Source: JAWWPG01 sp037719575 (GTDB lineage Bacteria > Actinomycetota > Actinomycetes > Propionibacteriales > Nocardioidaceae). Taken from it: a stretch of 33,494 nt of DNA. The position numbers were made by a program, and so were the translations under genes. Positions 17,424-27,369 of this stretch are shown here, one piece after another. Location of the stretch: contig JBBJMF010000023.1 of NCBI GenBank assembly GCA_037719575.1, positions 1-33,494 on the forward strand, given 5' to 3'. The notes under the pieces were generated by a model. It was not told the origin of the DNA, did not search any database, and worked only from the letters and a program-made list of their open reading frames with translations. Each line of letters starts with the position of its first letter. Within the stretch, counting starts at the first letter, position 1.

Positions 17424-17984
17424 ATGCGTGGGATCTGGACCGTGGCCATCGCGACCGCGACGCTGGTGGTGGGCTGTGGAGGCGCGGACCGTCCTGTCAC
17501 GAAGGAAACGGATGCCACCATCCAGTCGCGGTCGCCCTCCGTGGTGACCACGCCTCCGTCGGTAACTGCCCCTCCAGCGACGACGGTGACATCGACTCCA
17601 GCCCCTGCACCGTCCGAGGAACCTCGGCACGGTCGCATCGTCACGACGGCGGACAGCGCGTACGGACCGATGCTGTTCGACCGGTCCGGCCAGGCCATCT
17701 ACCTGTTCGCCAGGGAGACGACGAGCACTCCCGAGTGCTACCGCACCTGCGCGGCGGCTTGGCCACCTGTGATCGCGCAGGGGGTTCCGCAGGGCGGCGG
17801 CTCCGTACGATCACATCTGCTGGGCACGACGTCGCGCAGAGACGGTTCGCGTCAGGTCACCTACGACGGGCACCCGCTGTACTTCTATGTGCACGATGGC
17901 AAGCACGAGGTCCTCTGTCACAACGTCTCCGAGTTCGGCGGTCTGTGGCTGGTCGTCACCCCAGGTGGGGATCCCGCCGCCTGA
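17424..17984 (+). CDS. Lipoprotein with COG4315-type secreted repeats
   Basis: The 186-residue product has a short lipoprotein signal ending in the lipobox LVVGC (lipidated Cys at residue 18 or so). A Thr/Pro/Ser-rich linker (about residues 20-70) would span the cell wall. Two copies of the secreted repeat follow: GPMLFDRSGQAIYLFAR...CYRTCAAAWPPV, and VTYDGHPLYFYVHDG ending FGGLWLVVTPGG. This matches the Lipoprotein_15/COG4315 family of unknown function. The ATG at 17424 is the only sensible start, since it is followed directly by the signal peptide. No strong ribosome site is visible; TTTGCT lies seven bases upstream. Confidence 0.85.
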   Translation: MRGIWTVAIATATLVVGCGGADRPVTKETDATIQSRSPSVVTTPPSVTAPPATTVTSTPAPAPSEEPRHGRIVTTADSAYGPMLFDRSGQAIYLFARETTSTPECYRTCAAAWPPVIAQGVPQGGGSVRSHLLGTTSRRDGSRQVTYDGHPLYFYVHDGKHEVLCHNVSEFGGLWLVVTPGGDPAA

Positions 17985-18036
17985 GCCTGGCGCGTTCCGT
18001 CTAGAGCTCACCCAGCCTCGAGCGCGCCACTAAGGC

Positions 18037-18222
18037 TCACCACCCGTGCACGCCATGCGGCCAGGTTGGGTCGCTCACGTCCAAGGTCAGCGAGATCGTC
18101 CCCGTGGCCGGGCTAGACCCAGATCTCGTCGGAGAGGCGGTCGAAGACCTTGCTCGTGACGTCGTCGAGCAGCGAGCGGAAGTCCTCGGGGGAACGCGTC
18201 CTTCCAGAGGCTCAGCACGCCC
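18037..18222 (-). pseudogene. Degraded second copy of the MBL-fold hydrolase gene (C-terminal part)
   Basis: Translated on the minus strand this stretch reads EDFRSLLDDVTSKVFDRLSD, then EIWV, stop, PGHG, aligning with NFTSLINDVTSKIFDRLPD, ETWVYPGHG of the intact gene at 18392-19042. The metal-site tyrosine codon is now TAG (18113-18115). It continues as GRERPNLAAWRAR, matching GAERPHLGEWRAR, and then loses frame before the equivalent stop. The metal-binding N-terminal half is gone and the sequence just upstream is scrambled. It is a relic with no start. Confidence 0.8.
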
Positions 18223-18391
18223 GGAGGTGTGAACAACAAGCATCGCCTCGGTTTCAGCGTGCGCTGTGGGGATCGCACTACCAAGACCAGCCTCGAAAGT
18301 AGGGGTTCGTCACGTGTGCTGACTGGTAGGGCGCGAAACCAGGCTAGGTGGAGTGCAGCGCGATGGTGCCGCGTGCTATATCCCCGTTCAT
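18223..18391. other. Non-coding stretch between MBL relic and MBL gene
   Basis: About 170 bases of less GC-rich sequence. Nothing here is recognisable as a gene or RNA; it may be remains of the lost 5' half of the relic. Confidence 0.3.
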
Positions 18392-19042
18392 TCACCAGCC
18401 CCGTGCCCGCCACTCACCCAGGTGCGGGCGCTCGGCACCGAGCGTGGTGTCCTTTCCGTGGCCGGGGTACACCCAGGTCTCGTCGGGGAGCCGGTCGAAG
18501 ATCTTGCTCGTGACGTCGTTGATCAGTGACGTGAAGTTCTTGGGCGATCCCGTCTTGCCCACACCGCCTGGGAAGAGGCTGTCGCCGGTGAAGATGTGCG
18601 GGTTGCCCTCGGGGTCGTCGTACAGCAACGCGATCGAGCCGGGGGTGTGGCCGGCGAGGTGGATGACCTCAAGGGTGCAGGAGCCGACCGCGACCGTGTC
18701 GCCATCGCCGACGGGCGTGGTGGTGTCAACCGGGATGGCTTCGACGTCGGCGGATCCGGCGACGGTCTCGGCACTGGTTGCCGTGACCACGTCGGCGAGC
18801 GCCTGCCAGTGGTCACCGTGCTGATGGGTGGTGACGACGCGGGCCAAGCCGTCGGGTCCGACGAGCTTCAGCAAGGTGTCCGGCTCAGCGGCGGCGTCGA
18901 TGAGCACCTGCTCGTCGGTACGCCGGCAGCGCAGCAGGTAGGCGTTGTTGTCCATGGGGCCGACCGACGCCTTGGTGATGATCAGCTCGGATAGCTCCCG
19001 GACCGCCGGCGTCCCCGGTTTGACCTTGCCCCAGTAGCCCAT
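18392..19042 (-). CDS. MBL-fold metallo-hydrolase (glyoxalase II-like)
   Basis: This 216-residue metallo-beta-lactamase-fold enzyme shows the full metal set: THQHGDH (H73, H75, D77, H78), H132 in AGHTPGS, D154 in TGDSLFPGG and H195 in VYPGHG. That is the pattern of glyoxalase II-type thioester hydrolases. Mycobacteria have a similar gene next to uvrA, so the placement here is conserved. In a mycothiol-using organism the substrate may be a mycothiol thioester; this is inference. The ATG at 19042 is preferred over 19048 because GAGAGGAG then lies seven bases away. A mycothiol-type DinB enzyme gene precedes it on the same strand, with a nested inverted repeat in between. Confidence 0.92.
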   Translation of the reverse strand: MGYWGKVKPGTPAVRELSELIITKASVGPMDNNAYLLRCRRTDEQVLIDAAAEPDTLLKLVGPDGLARVVTTHQHGDHWQALADVVTATSAETVAGSADVEAIPVDTTTPVGDGDTVAVGSCTLEVIHLAGHTPGSIALLYDDPEGNPHIFTGDSLFPGGVGKTGSPKNFTSLINDVTSKIFDRLPDETWVYPGHGKDTTLGAERPHLGEWRARGW

Positions 19043-19106
19043 CACCATGCTCCTCTCGCCCTGTCGCAACAGCCTATTCCGCGAAGTCCACGTCGCAGGG
19101 CAGGGC

Positions 19107-19188
19107 TTGCCTGGCCAGCCAGCCAACCACCCCCTGAGCCAGGCAGATCTGGCTGGCTCAGGGGACGTCTGAGTGGCTAGCCAGGCAA
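19107..19188. repeat. Nested inverted repeat, possible terminator
   Basis: The outer arms TTGCCTGGCCAGCCA (19107-19121) and TGGCTAGCCAGGCAA (19174-19188) pair at 14 of 15 positions. The inner arms CCCCTGAGCCAG (19131-19142) and CTGGCTCAGGGG (19153-19164) pair perfectly around a 10-base loop. The element sits between the stop of the DinB gene and the start of the MBL gene. It could end transcription of the former or fold in the leader of the latter. No T-run is present. Confidence 0.75.
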
Positions 19189-19213
19189 ACGCCCTCCGAC
19201 GGGACGGGGACGG

Positions 19214-19924
19214 TCAGCGCCAGGGGCCGAGGTCCGGGAGGGGGGCGTCGCTGTGCAGGCCGATACCGTCCGTGCGCCCGAGGACCCAGCCGAGCAGCGA
19301 CGGGGGAGTGCCGGTGATCTCCGGTCCGCCGTCGCCGACGGTCCAGGTGCCTTCGTCGTCATTGCCGACCAGGACGAAACCAGCGAGGTCGTCGCGTTCC
19401 GAGAGGTCCTTGGCTGTGCGCGCCAGCAGGCCAAGGACGAAGTCGGACGGGAGATGGGCGAGCGTGTAGTCGAGGTCCAGGTCCACGTGGTGCACCTCGA
19501 CCTCGACCCGACGGAGCTTCGGGATCAGAGCTGCCGGAGCCTGGGTGCCGTGCTGGCCCCACCTGACCTGGGTCTCCCATCTTTCCGCTGGGACGTCGGC
19601 CATGGCGGCGACGAGTCGCTCATGGGACTCGGTCACGTCCCGGACCAGCTCGTCAGCCGCCCGGCCGGAGCCCGCCTCGATGTCCGCGTTCCGCTTCTCC
19701 CGGCTGGCGTACATCGGGGTCTTGACCCCGGTTCCGGCCCAGGTGACGAGGTTGACCAGCGCGTCGGCGTTGCGTGCCACGTGGGTGAGGACGTGCCCAC
19801 GCGACCAGTCTGGCAGCAGAGAGGCTTCACGGGCCTGCTCGTCGCTGAGGTCCGCGACGGTCCGTTGAAGGGTGCGGGTCGAGGCCGTCATGGCGTCGAT
19901 GGCTTCGGAAACCTGGCGGTTCAT
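19214..19924 (-). CDS. Maleylpyruvate isomerase family, mycothiol-dependent (DinB-like) enzyme
   Basis: The 236-residue protein has the N-terminal four-helix DinB-like metal-binding domain of mycothiol-dependent maleylpyruvate isomerases. Likely metal ligands are the histidine in WSRGHVLTHVARN, and the Glu/His pair in RRVEVEVHHVDLDL. The C-terminal domain (about 155-236, ending in a strand-rich TWTVGDGGPEITGTPPSLLGWVLGR) matches the MDMPI C-terminal domain. Such proteins use mycothiol or related thiols in isomerisation or conjugation reactions. The actual substrate is unknown, since no gentisate genes are nearby. TAGGTT lies six bases before the ATG, so the message is probably leaderless. It diverges from uvrA. 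Confidence 0.88.
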   Translation of the reverse strand: MNRQVSEAIDAMTASTRTLQRTVADLSDEQAREASLLPDWSRGHVLTHVARNADALVNLVTWAGTGVKTPMYASREKRNADIEAGSGRAADELVRDVTESHERLVAAMADVPAERWETQVRWGQHGTQAPAALIPKLRRVEVEVHHVDLDLDYTLAHLPSDFVLGLLARTAKDLSERDDLAGFVLVGNDDEGTWTVGDGGPEITGTPPSLLGWVLGRTDGIGLHSDAPLPDLGPWR

Positions 19925-19930
19925 GAGGCG

Positions 19931-19936
19931 AACCTA
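19931..19936 (-). promoter_or_regulatory. Candidate -10 box of a leaderless promoter (DinB-like enzyme gene)
   Basis: TAGGTT on the minus strand, six bases before the ATG at 19924. Confidence 0.5.
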
Positions 19937-20022
19937 CCTGCCATGATGGGCTGCGGCGAGCACGCGACCAGGCTTTGGCGACTCGCCGTACGACGCGCGT
20001 GCAGGTCGCTTGGGTGGTTGGG

Positions 20023-20028
20023 TAGGAT
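20023..20028 (+). promoter_or_regulatory. Candidate -10 box of the uvrA promoter
   Basis: TAGGAT directly upstream of the SOS box, so the predicted transcription start falls inside the LexA site. It lies about 140 bases before the uvrA start, giving a normal leadered message. No good -35 is visible. Confidence 0.5.
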
Positions 20029-20029
20029 C

Positions 20030-20045
20030 GCGAACGTATGTTCGA
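20030..20045. promoter_or_regulatory. LexA-binding SOS box of uvrA
   Basis: CGAACGTATGTTCG (20031-20044) is a perfect dyad in the actinobacterial/Bacillus SOS form CGAAC-N4-GTTCG. With its flanks it differs at only one position from TCGAAC-N4-GTTCGA. It overlaps the likely start of transcription of uvrA, which suits LexA repression relieved by DNA damage. Confidence 0.85.
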
Positions 20046-20168
20046 ACGAGCCAGGTCGCCGGGCAGGGGAAGACTGTCGGTGGACCGTGCCATCATGGCC
20101 CGGATGACGACTCTGGGTGGCAAGACGAGCCAACCTGACATGACCGGGTGCGGCAAGAGGGATGACCG

Positions 20169-23189
<3,021 letters not shown>

Positions 23190-23230
23190 GCGCGTCGAAC
23201 CGATCTGGCCGCCGACCCGTGTTCTGGAGT

Positions 23231-23247
23231 GACACCGACCCGGTGTC
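23231..23247 (+). terminator. Hairpin after uvrA, possible terminator
   Basis: GACACCG (23231-23237) and CGGTGTC (23241-23247) form a perfect 7-base stem with a 3-base loop about 40 bases after the uvrA stop. No T-run follows. Confidence 0.4.
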
Positions 23248-23367
23248 GTGGACAGGGTCTCGTGCTTGTTCACCTGGATGGGCCAGCGTTCACAGCCTGC
23301 ACCCAGGTGACTCACGCGCGGGCGACCTGTGACCGCGGCACCACGCCAGACACCGAGGGAGCACACG

Positions 23368-23880
23368 ATGGCCGAACTCGATACGACCACAAGCGATGCA
23401 CATGGGCTCGACGGAGCCGACACCCAGGGGTCATCCGGGCTCGACCGGCGGACGATGCTCAAGGGTCTCGCCGTCGCCGGGGCAACGGTCCCGTTCCTCG
23501 CCGCGTGCGGCTCCGACGACTCCGGCGGCACCGACACCCCCAAGTCACCCGGCTCGTCGAGCGGGGGACCGACCAGCAGCGGATCGGGCGGCGGCGACGT
23601 GATCGTCAAGGCCTCCGACGTTCCCGTGGGCGGTGGGGTGATCGTGGCCCAGAAGGACATCGTCGTCACCCAGCCGACCAAGGGCACGTTCGAGGGGTTC
23701 TCCTCGACCTGCACCCACCAGGGCTGCACGGTGACCAGCGTCTCCAACGGGACGATCAACTGCCCGTGCCACGGCAGCATGTACTCGATCAAGGACGCCA
23801 AGGTGGTCGGCGGTCCTGCCCCGCAGCCGCTGGCGAGCAAGCCGGTCAAGGAGGACGGTGGCAACATCGTCCCCGCCTGA
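23368..23880 (+). CDS. Rieske (2Fe-2S) iron-sulfur lipoprotein with Tat signal
   Basis: The 170-residue protein carries one electron on a 2Fe-2S cluster at the outer face of the membrane. The Rieske motifs are CTHQGC (C115, H117 as ligands) and CPCHGS (C132, H135 as ligands), with C120 and C134 placed to form the usual disulfide. The N-terminus has a twin-arginine motif LDRRTMLKG (residues 25-33) and a lipobox LAAC (C47), so it should be exported folded through Tat and lipid-anchored. A Gly/Ser-rich linker (about 49-76) follows. The ATG at 23368 has GAGGGAG seven bases upstream. It is not in a cytochrome bc gene cluster, so its redox partner is unknown; stand-alone versions are common in actinobacteria. 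Confidence 0.92.
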   Translation: MAELDTTTSDAHGLDGADTQGSSGLDRRTMLKGLAVAGATVPFLAACGSDDSGGTDTPKSPGSSSGGPTSSGSGGGDVIVKASDVPVGGGVIVAQKDIVVTQPTKGTFEGFSSTCTHQGCTVTSVSNGTINCPCHGSMYSIKDAKVVGGPAPQPLASKPVKEDGGNIVPA

Positions 23881-23884
23881 GCTC

Positions 23885-23926
23885 GGCACCCCCTCCTTTC
23901 ACATGCATGGCAAGGGTGTCGTTTTT
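23885..23926 (+). terminator. Intrinsic terminator after the Rieske gene
   Basis: GGCACCC (23885-23891) pairs with GGGTGTC (23914-23920), including one G-T pair, and is followed by TTTTT at 23922-23926. The loop is long (22 bases) and includes ATGCAT. This is the only clear T-run terminator in the window, in the convergent gap between the Rieske and TPR genes. Confidence 0.55.
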
Positions 23927-23943
23927 CGTGGCGACCGAAGAGG

Positions 23944-25230
23944 TCAGACCGCGGCGCCGGCCACGGACCGGAACGCCTCGTCGCGCGGGCTCTGCCTCCG
24001 GTCGAGCCGGCTGTCGATGACCGGCAGCGCCTCGGCGTAGCGTCCCGCGGCCAGCAGCGCGGCGATCAGCGTGTCCTCGACGACCTCACGCTGCGCGTCG
24101 CTGCCGCCCACCCGGCCGATCGTCGCGATCATCGCGCTCAGCTCGTCGGCCGCCGTACCGGCGTCACCGTCGGCGAGTTCCCGCAGCGCCGAGCACAGCG
24201 GGGAGACGACCTCCCCGAAGGTCGCGTCGGCCTGACAGCGCGACCAGCGGTCGAGCCTGGCCAGCCGGTCCCCCTCGCCGAGCGCGCACAAGGTGACCGC
24301 CGAGTGCAGCGCCATGAACGGCGTCGGCGGCGCATCGAGCAGGTGGTCGTCGATCGTGTCGAGCACACTGTCGACGGCGGGTACGTCGACCGCGCCGGGT
24401 GTGATCGCCCAGCGCCACAGCAACGAGCACGAGTCGACGAGGGCCCGGCACCCGACCACGGTCGGAGGTGAGAGCTGGTCGGCGTATCGCGCGCGAACGG
24501 CCTCGAAGTCGCCAACCGACAGCTCGTGCAGCGCCGCGTGCCAGGCGTAGTGGGCGAGGTTGTCGGCGGTCCGACCGGGGCCGTTGATCCAGCCGTCGAG
24601 CCAGTCCCGGCCGGCCAGATGGTCCCCGGTCTCGTAGTGCACGTGGGTGCGCGCGTGGACGGAGTGGCCCGCGGTCGGCTCCTCGTCGAGCGACGTGCAG
24701 GCGAGGCTCATCGCCTCGTCCCAGCGGCACTGCTCCTGCCGGACGAACGCCAGCAGGCCGGTGTACCACCAGTCGTCGCCGTAGCCGCGGCGGGCTCGTT
24801 CGACGATGTCCCACGACTCCTCGGGGACGCTAGTGACCCCCGCGAAGGCGATGGTCGGGACGGCCACCGAGAGCAGCAGGGCGTCCCGCGGGTGCCCGCG
24901 CAGGTGAGCGATCAGCCGCCGTGAGTCGCCGGCGACGTGGGAGACCACCGCGTGCACGTGGCTGCGCTCACGCTCCGAGGCTCGACGGGCGTGCAGCCGG
25001 GCCGCCGTCAACCGCCCCTCGACGTCGACGGCAACACCGTACTCGTGGCCCAGCAGGGCGAGCCCCGCGTGCCCGAGGGCGAACGTCGGGTCGTGCGAGA
25101 TCGACTCCGAGATGCCGAGCAGCCCGCCCTCCTGCACCCGGAGCAAGGCGCTCACGCCCTTGTTGTAGGCGGCCGCGGCGGAGGCGGACGTGGACAGCGC
25201 GAGCCCGTAGAGGTCGTCGGTCGCTGCCAT
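23944..25230 (-). CDS. Tetratricopeptide-repeat protein (TTC38-like)
   Basis: The 428-residue product is helical throughout and resembles the bacterial TPR-38/TTC38-like family: MAATDDLYGLALSTSASAAA, then YNKGVSALLRVQEGG at the start, FALGHAGLALLG, the RRASERERSHVHAV segment, then WWYTGLLAFVRQEQCRWDEAM and YETGDHLAGRDWLDGWI TPR-like units. It has no signal peptide or membrane segment, so it is probably a cytoplasmic scaffold or binding protein of unknown role. The frame continues for 2.7 kb upstream, antisense to uvrC and rapZ, but the TPR-like protein begins at the ATG at 25230. CATGAT lies six bases before that ATG. It lies back to back with uvrC, 123 bases apart. Confidence 0.85.
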   Translation of the reverse strand: MAATDDLYGLALSTSASAAAAYNKGVSALLRVQEGGLLGISESISHDPTFALGHAGLALLGHEYGVAVDVEGRLTAARLHARRASERERSHVHAVVSHVAGDSRRLIAHLRGHPRDALLLSVAVPTIAFAGVTSVPEESWDIVERARRGYGDDWWYTGLLAFVRQEQCRWDEAMSLACTSLDEEPTAGHSVHARTHVHYETGDHLAGRDWLDGWINGPGRTADNLAHYAWHAALHELSVGDFEAVRARYADQLSPPTVVGCRALVDSCSLLWRWAITPGAVDVPAVDSVLDTIDDHLLDAPPTPFMALHSAVTLCALGEGDRLARLDRWSRCQADATFGEVVSPLCSALRELADGDAGTAADELSAMIATIGRVGGSDAQREVVEDTLIAALLAAGRYAEALPVIDSRLDRRQSPRDEAFRSVAGAAV

Positions 25231-25236
25231 CCACCG

Positions 25237-25242
25237 ATCATG
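25237..25242 (-). promoter_or_regulatory. Candidate -10 box of a leaderless promoter (TPR protein gene)
   Basis: CATGAT on the minus strand, six bases before the ATG at 25230. It matches the A and T of TANNNT only. Confidence 0.3.
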
Positions 25243-25341
25243 CCGCAGGGGGTCACATCCTCGCCAGCCGACGCTCGGCTGCCCATCCACAACGTGCGGA
25301 TGGTCCGTCACGAGGGGCGGATGATCGTCCCTGGACGTCGT

Positions 25342-25347
25342 TAGGGT
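25342..25347 (+). promoter_or_regulatory. Candidate -10 box of a leaderless promoter (uvrC)
   Basis: TAGGGT six bases before the GTG start of uvrC at 25354. No SOS box was found in the 123-base divergent gap. Confidence 0.45.
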
Positions 25348-25353
25348 GGTGAG

Positions 25354-27369
25354 GTGCCCGATCCGTCGACCTACCGTCCCGCCGCCGGATCGATCCCGGA
25401 CTCGCCCGGTGTCTACCGGTTCCGGGACCCCGGCGGCCGGGTGATCTACGTCGGCAAGGCGAAGAGCCTCCGCGCCCGGGTGTCGTCGTACTTCCAGGAG
25501 CTGTCCAACCTGCACGAGCGGACTGCCCGGATGGTGACGACTGCTGGGTCGGTCGAGTGGACGGTCGTGGAAACCGAGGTCGAGGCGCTCCAGCTCGAGT
25601 ACTCGTGGATCAAGGAGTTCGACCCACGGTTCAACGTCAAGTACCGCGACGACAAGTCCTACCCCTGGCTCGCCGTGACCGTCAACGAGGAGTTCCCGCG
25701 GGTCATGGTGGGGCGTGGCCCCAAGCGCAAAGGGGTGCGCTACTTCGGCCCCTACTCCCACGCCTGGGCGATCCGGGAGACCGTCGACCTGCTGCTGCGG
25801 GTCTTCCCGATGCGGTCCTGCTCCGCCGGCGTCTTCCGGCGCAGCACCCAGATCGACCGGCCCTGCCTGCTGGGCTACATCGGCAAGTGCGCGGCACCAT
25901 GCGTCGGGCGGGTCAGCGAGGAGGAGCACCGGGTCATCGTCGAGGACTTCTGCTCGTTCATCGCGGGGCAGACCGGTGTGCACGTGAAGCGCCTGGAGCG
26001 GCAGATGCGCCAGGCCTCTGACGCGCTCGAGTTCGAGCTTGCCGCCCGGCTGCGTGACGACATCGGCGCGCTCACCCGGGCCATGGAGAAGAACGCCGTG
26101 GTGCTTGCCGACGGCACTGACGCCGACGTCATCGCCGTCGCCGAGGACCCGTTGGAGATCGCCGTCCAGATGTTCTACGTGCGAGGTGGCCGCATCCGCG
26201 GTGAGCGCGGCTGGGTGGCGGACCGCGTCGACGACGCCGAGCTGCCCGAACTGCTGCGGCGCTTCCTCATCCAGGTGTATGACGGCGAGAGCGCCGACGC
26301 GATCCCGCGAGAGGTGCTGCTGCCGCGCCCGGCCGCTGACGCGGAGGCCGTCACGATCTGGCTCAGCGACAAGCGCGGGAGCAAGGTGGCACTGCGGGTG
26401 CCGCAGCGGGGTGACAAGCGCAGCCTGATGGAGACCGTCGCGCGCAACGCCGGCCATGCGCTCGCCCTCCACAAGACCAAGCGCGGGAGTGACCTGACCA
26501 CCCGGAGCCGCGCGCTGGAGGAGATCCAGCGGGCGCTCGGACTGGCCGACGCTCCGTTGCGCATCGAGTGCTACGACGTCTCCAACCTGCAGGGCACCGA
26601 GATCGTCGCGTCGATGGTCGTCTTCGAGGACGGGTTGCCGCGCAAGAGCGACTACCGACGTTTCGTGATCAGGGGGGTCGACGGGCAGAACGACGTGGCG
26701 GCCATGCACGAGACGATCACCCGGCGGTTCCGGCGGTTGCTCGACGACCGGGCCGAGTCCGCGCAGCCCGATCTCGGGGTCGATGCCGGGGCCGAGGGCC
26801 CGACGCTCATCGACCCCGAGACCGGCCGTCCGCGCCGGTTCGCCTATGCCCCGAGCCTCGTCGTGGTCGACGGCGGACCGCCGCAGGTGACGGCCGCCCA
26901 GCGCGCGCTCGACGAGCTGGGGATCGACGACATCCCCGTCGTCGGGCTCGCCAAGCGTCTCGAGGAGGTCTGGCGGCCGGGTCAGCCGGACCCGGTGATC
27001 ATGGCCCGCACGAGCGAGGGCCTCTACCTGCTGCAGCGGGTGCGCGACGAGGCCCACCGGTTCGCGATCACCCACCACCGCAACCGGCGCTCGAAATCGA
27101 TGGTCGAGAGCGTTCTCGACGACGTTCCGGGCCTCGGGGAGGTCCGCCGGAAGGTCCTGCTGCGGCACTTCGGCTCGTTGCGGAAGCTCCGTGCCGCCAC
27201 CCCCGACGAGATCGCCGCCCTGCCGGGGTTCGGCGCCCGCACGGCGGCGGCGATCGTGATCGCTCTTGCCGCGTCGGCCCGAGCCGCTCAGCCAGCGGTC
27301 AACACCGCGACCGGTGAGATCATGGACGAGGCGGTTGCCGAAGCGCACGGAAGGACGGGTCATGGCTGA
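25354..27369 (+). CDS. uvrC: UvrABC excinuclease subunit C
   Basis: UvrC is the nuclease that makes the 3' and 5' incisions around a lesion held by UvrB. The 671-residue product begins with a GIY-YIG domain (GVYRFRD...VIYVGKAKSLRARV, residues 19-50), followed by a Cys-containing segment (SCSAGVF...CLLGYIGKCAAPC), the UVR domain that meets UvrB (EFELAARLRDDI), the RNase H-like domain (CYDVSNLQGTEIVAS and VVDGGPPQV), and C-terminal helix-hairpin-helix motifs (LPGFGARTAAAI). The start is GTG at 25354, six bases after TAGGGT, suggesting a leaderless message. It heads the uvrC-rapZ-yvcK-whiA cluster; the rapZ start lies within its last codons. Confidence 0.98.
   Translation: MPDPSTYRPAAGSIPDSPGVYRFRDPGGRVIYVGKAKSLRARVSSYFQELSNLHERTARMVTTAGSVEWTVVETEVEALQLEYSWIKEFDPRFNVKYRDDKSYPWLAVTVNEEFPRVMVGRGPKRKGVRYFGPYSHAWAIRETVDLLLRVFPMRSCSAGVFRRSTQIDRPCLLGYIGKCAAPCVGRVSEEEHRVIVEDFCSFIAGQTGVHVKRLERQMRQASDALEFELAARLRDDIGALTRAMEKNAVVLADGTDADVIAVAEDPLEIAVQMFYVRGGRIRGERGWVADRVDDAELPELLRRFLIQVYDGESADAIPREVLLPRPAADAEAVTIWLSDKRGSKVALRVPQRGDKRSLMETVARNAGHALALHKTKRGSDLTTRSRALEEIQRALGLADAPLRIECYDVSNLQGTEIVASMVVFEDGLPRKSDYRRFVIRGVDGQNDVAAMHETITRRFRRLLDDRAESAQPDLGVDAGAEGPTLIDPETGRPRRFAYAPSLVVVDGGPPQVTAAQRALDELGIDDIPVVGLAKRLEEVWRPGQPDPVIMARTSEGLYLLQRVRDEAHRFAITHHRNRRSKSMVESVLDDVPGLGEVRRKVLLRHFGSLRKLRAATPDEIAALPGFGARTAAAIVIALAASARAAQPAVNTATGEIMDEAVAEAHGRTGHG

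Noticed and set aside
18290..18340. Possible tRNA-like T-loop (GGGGTTCGTC) in the gap between MBL relic and gene
   Set aside because: No acceptor or anticodon stems can be folded around it.
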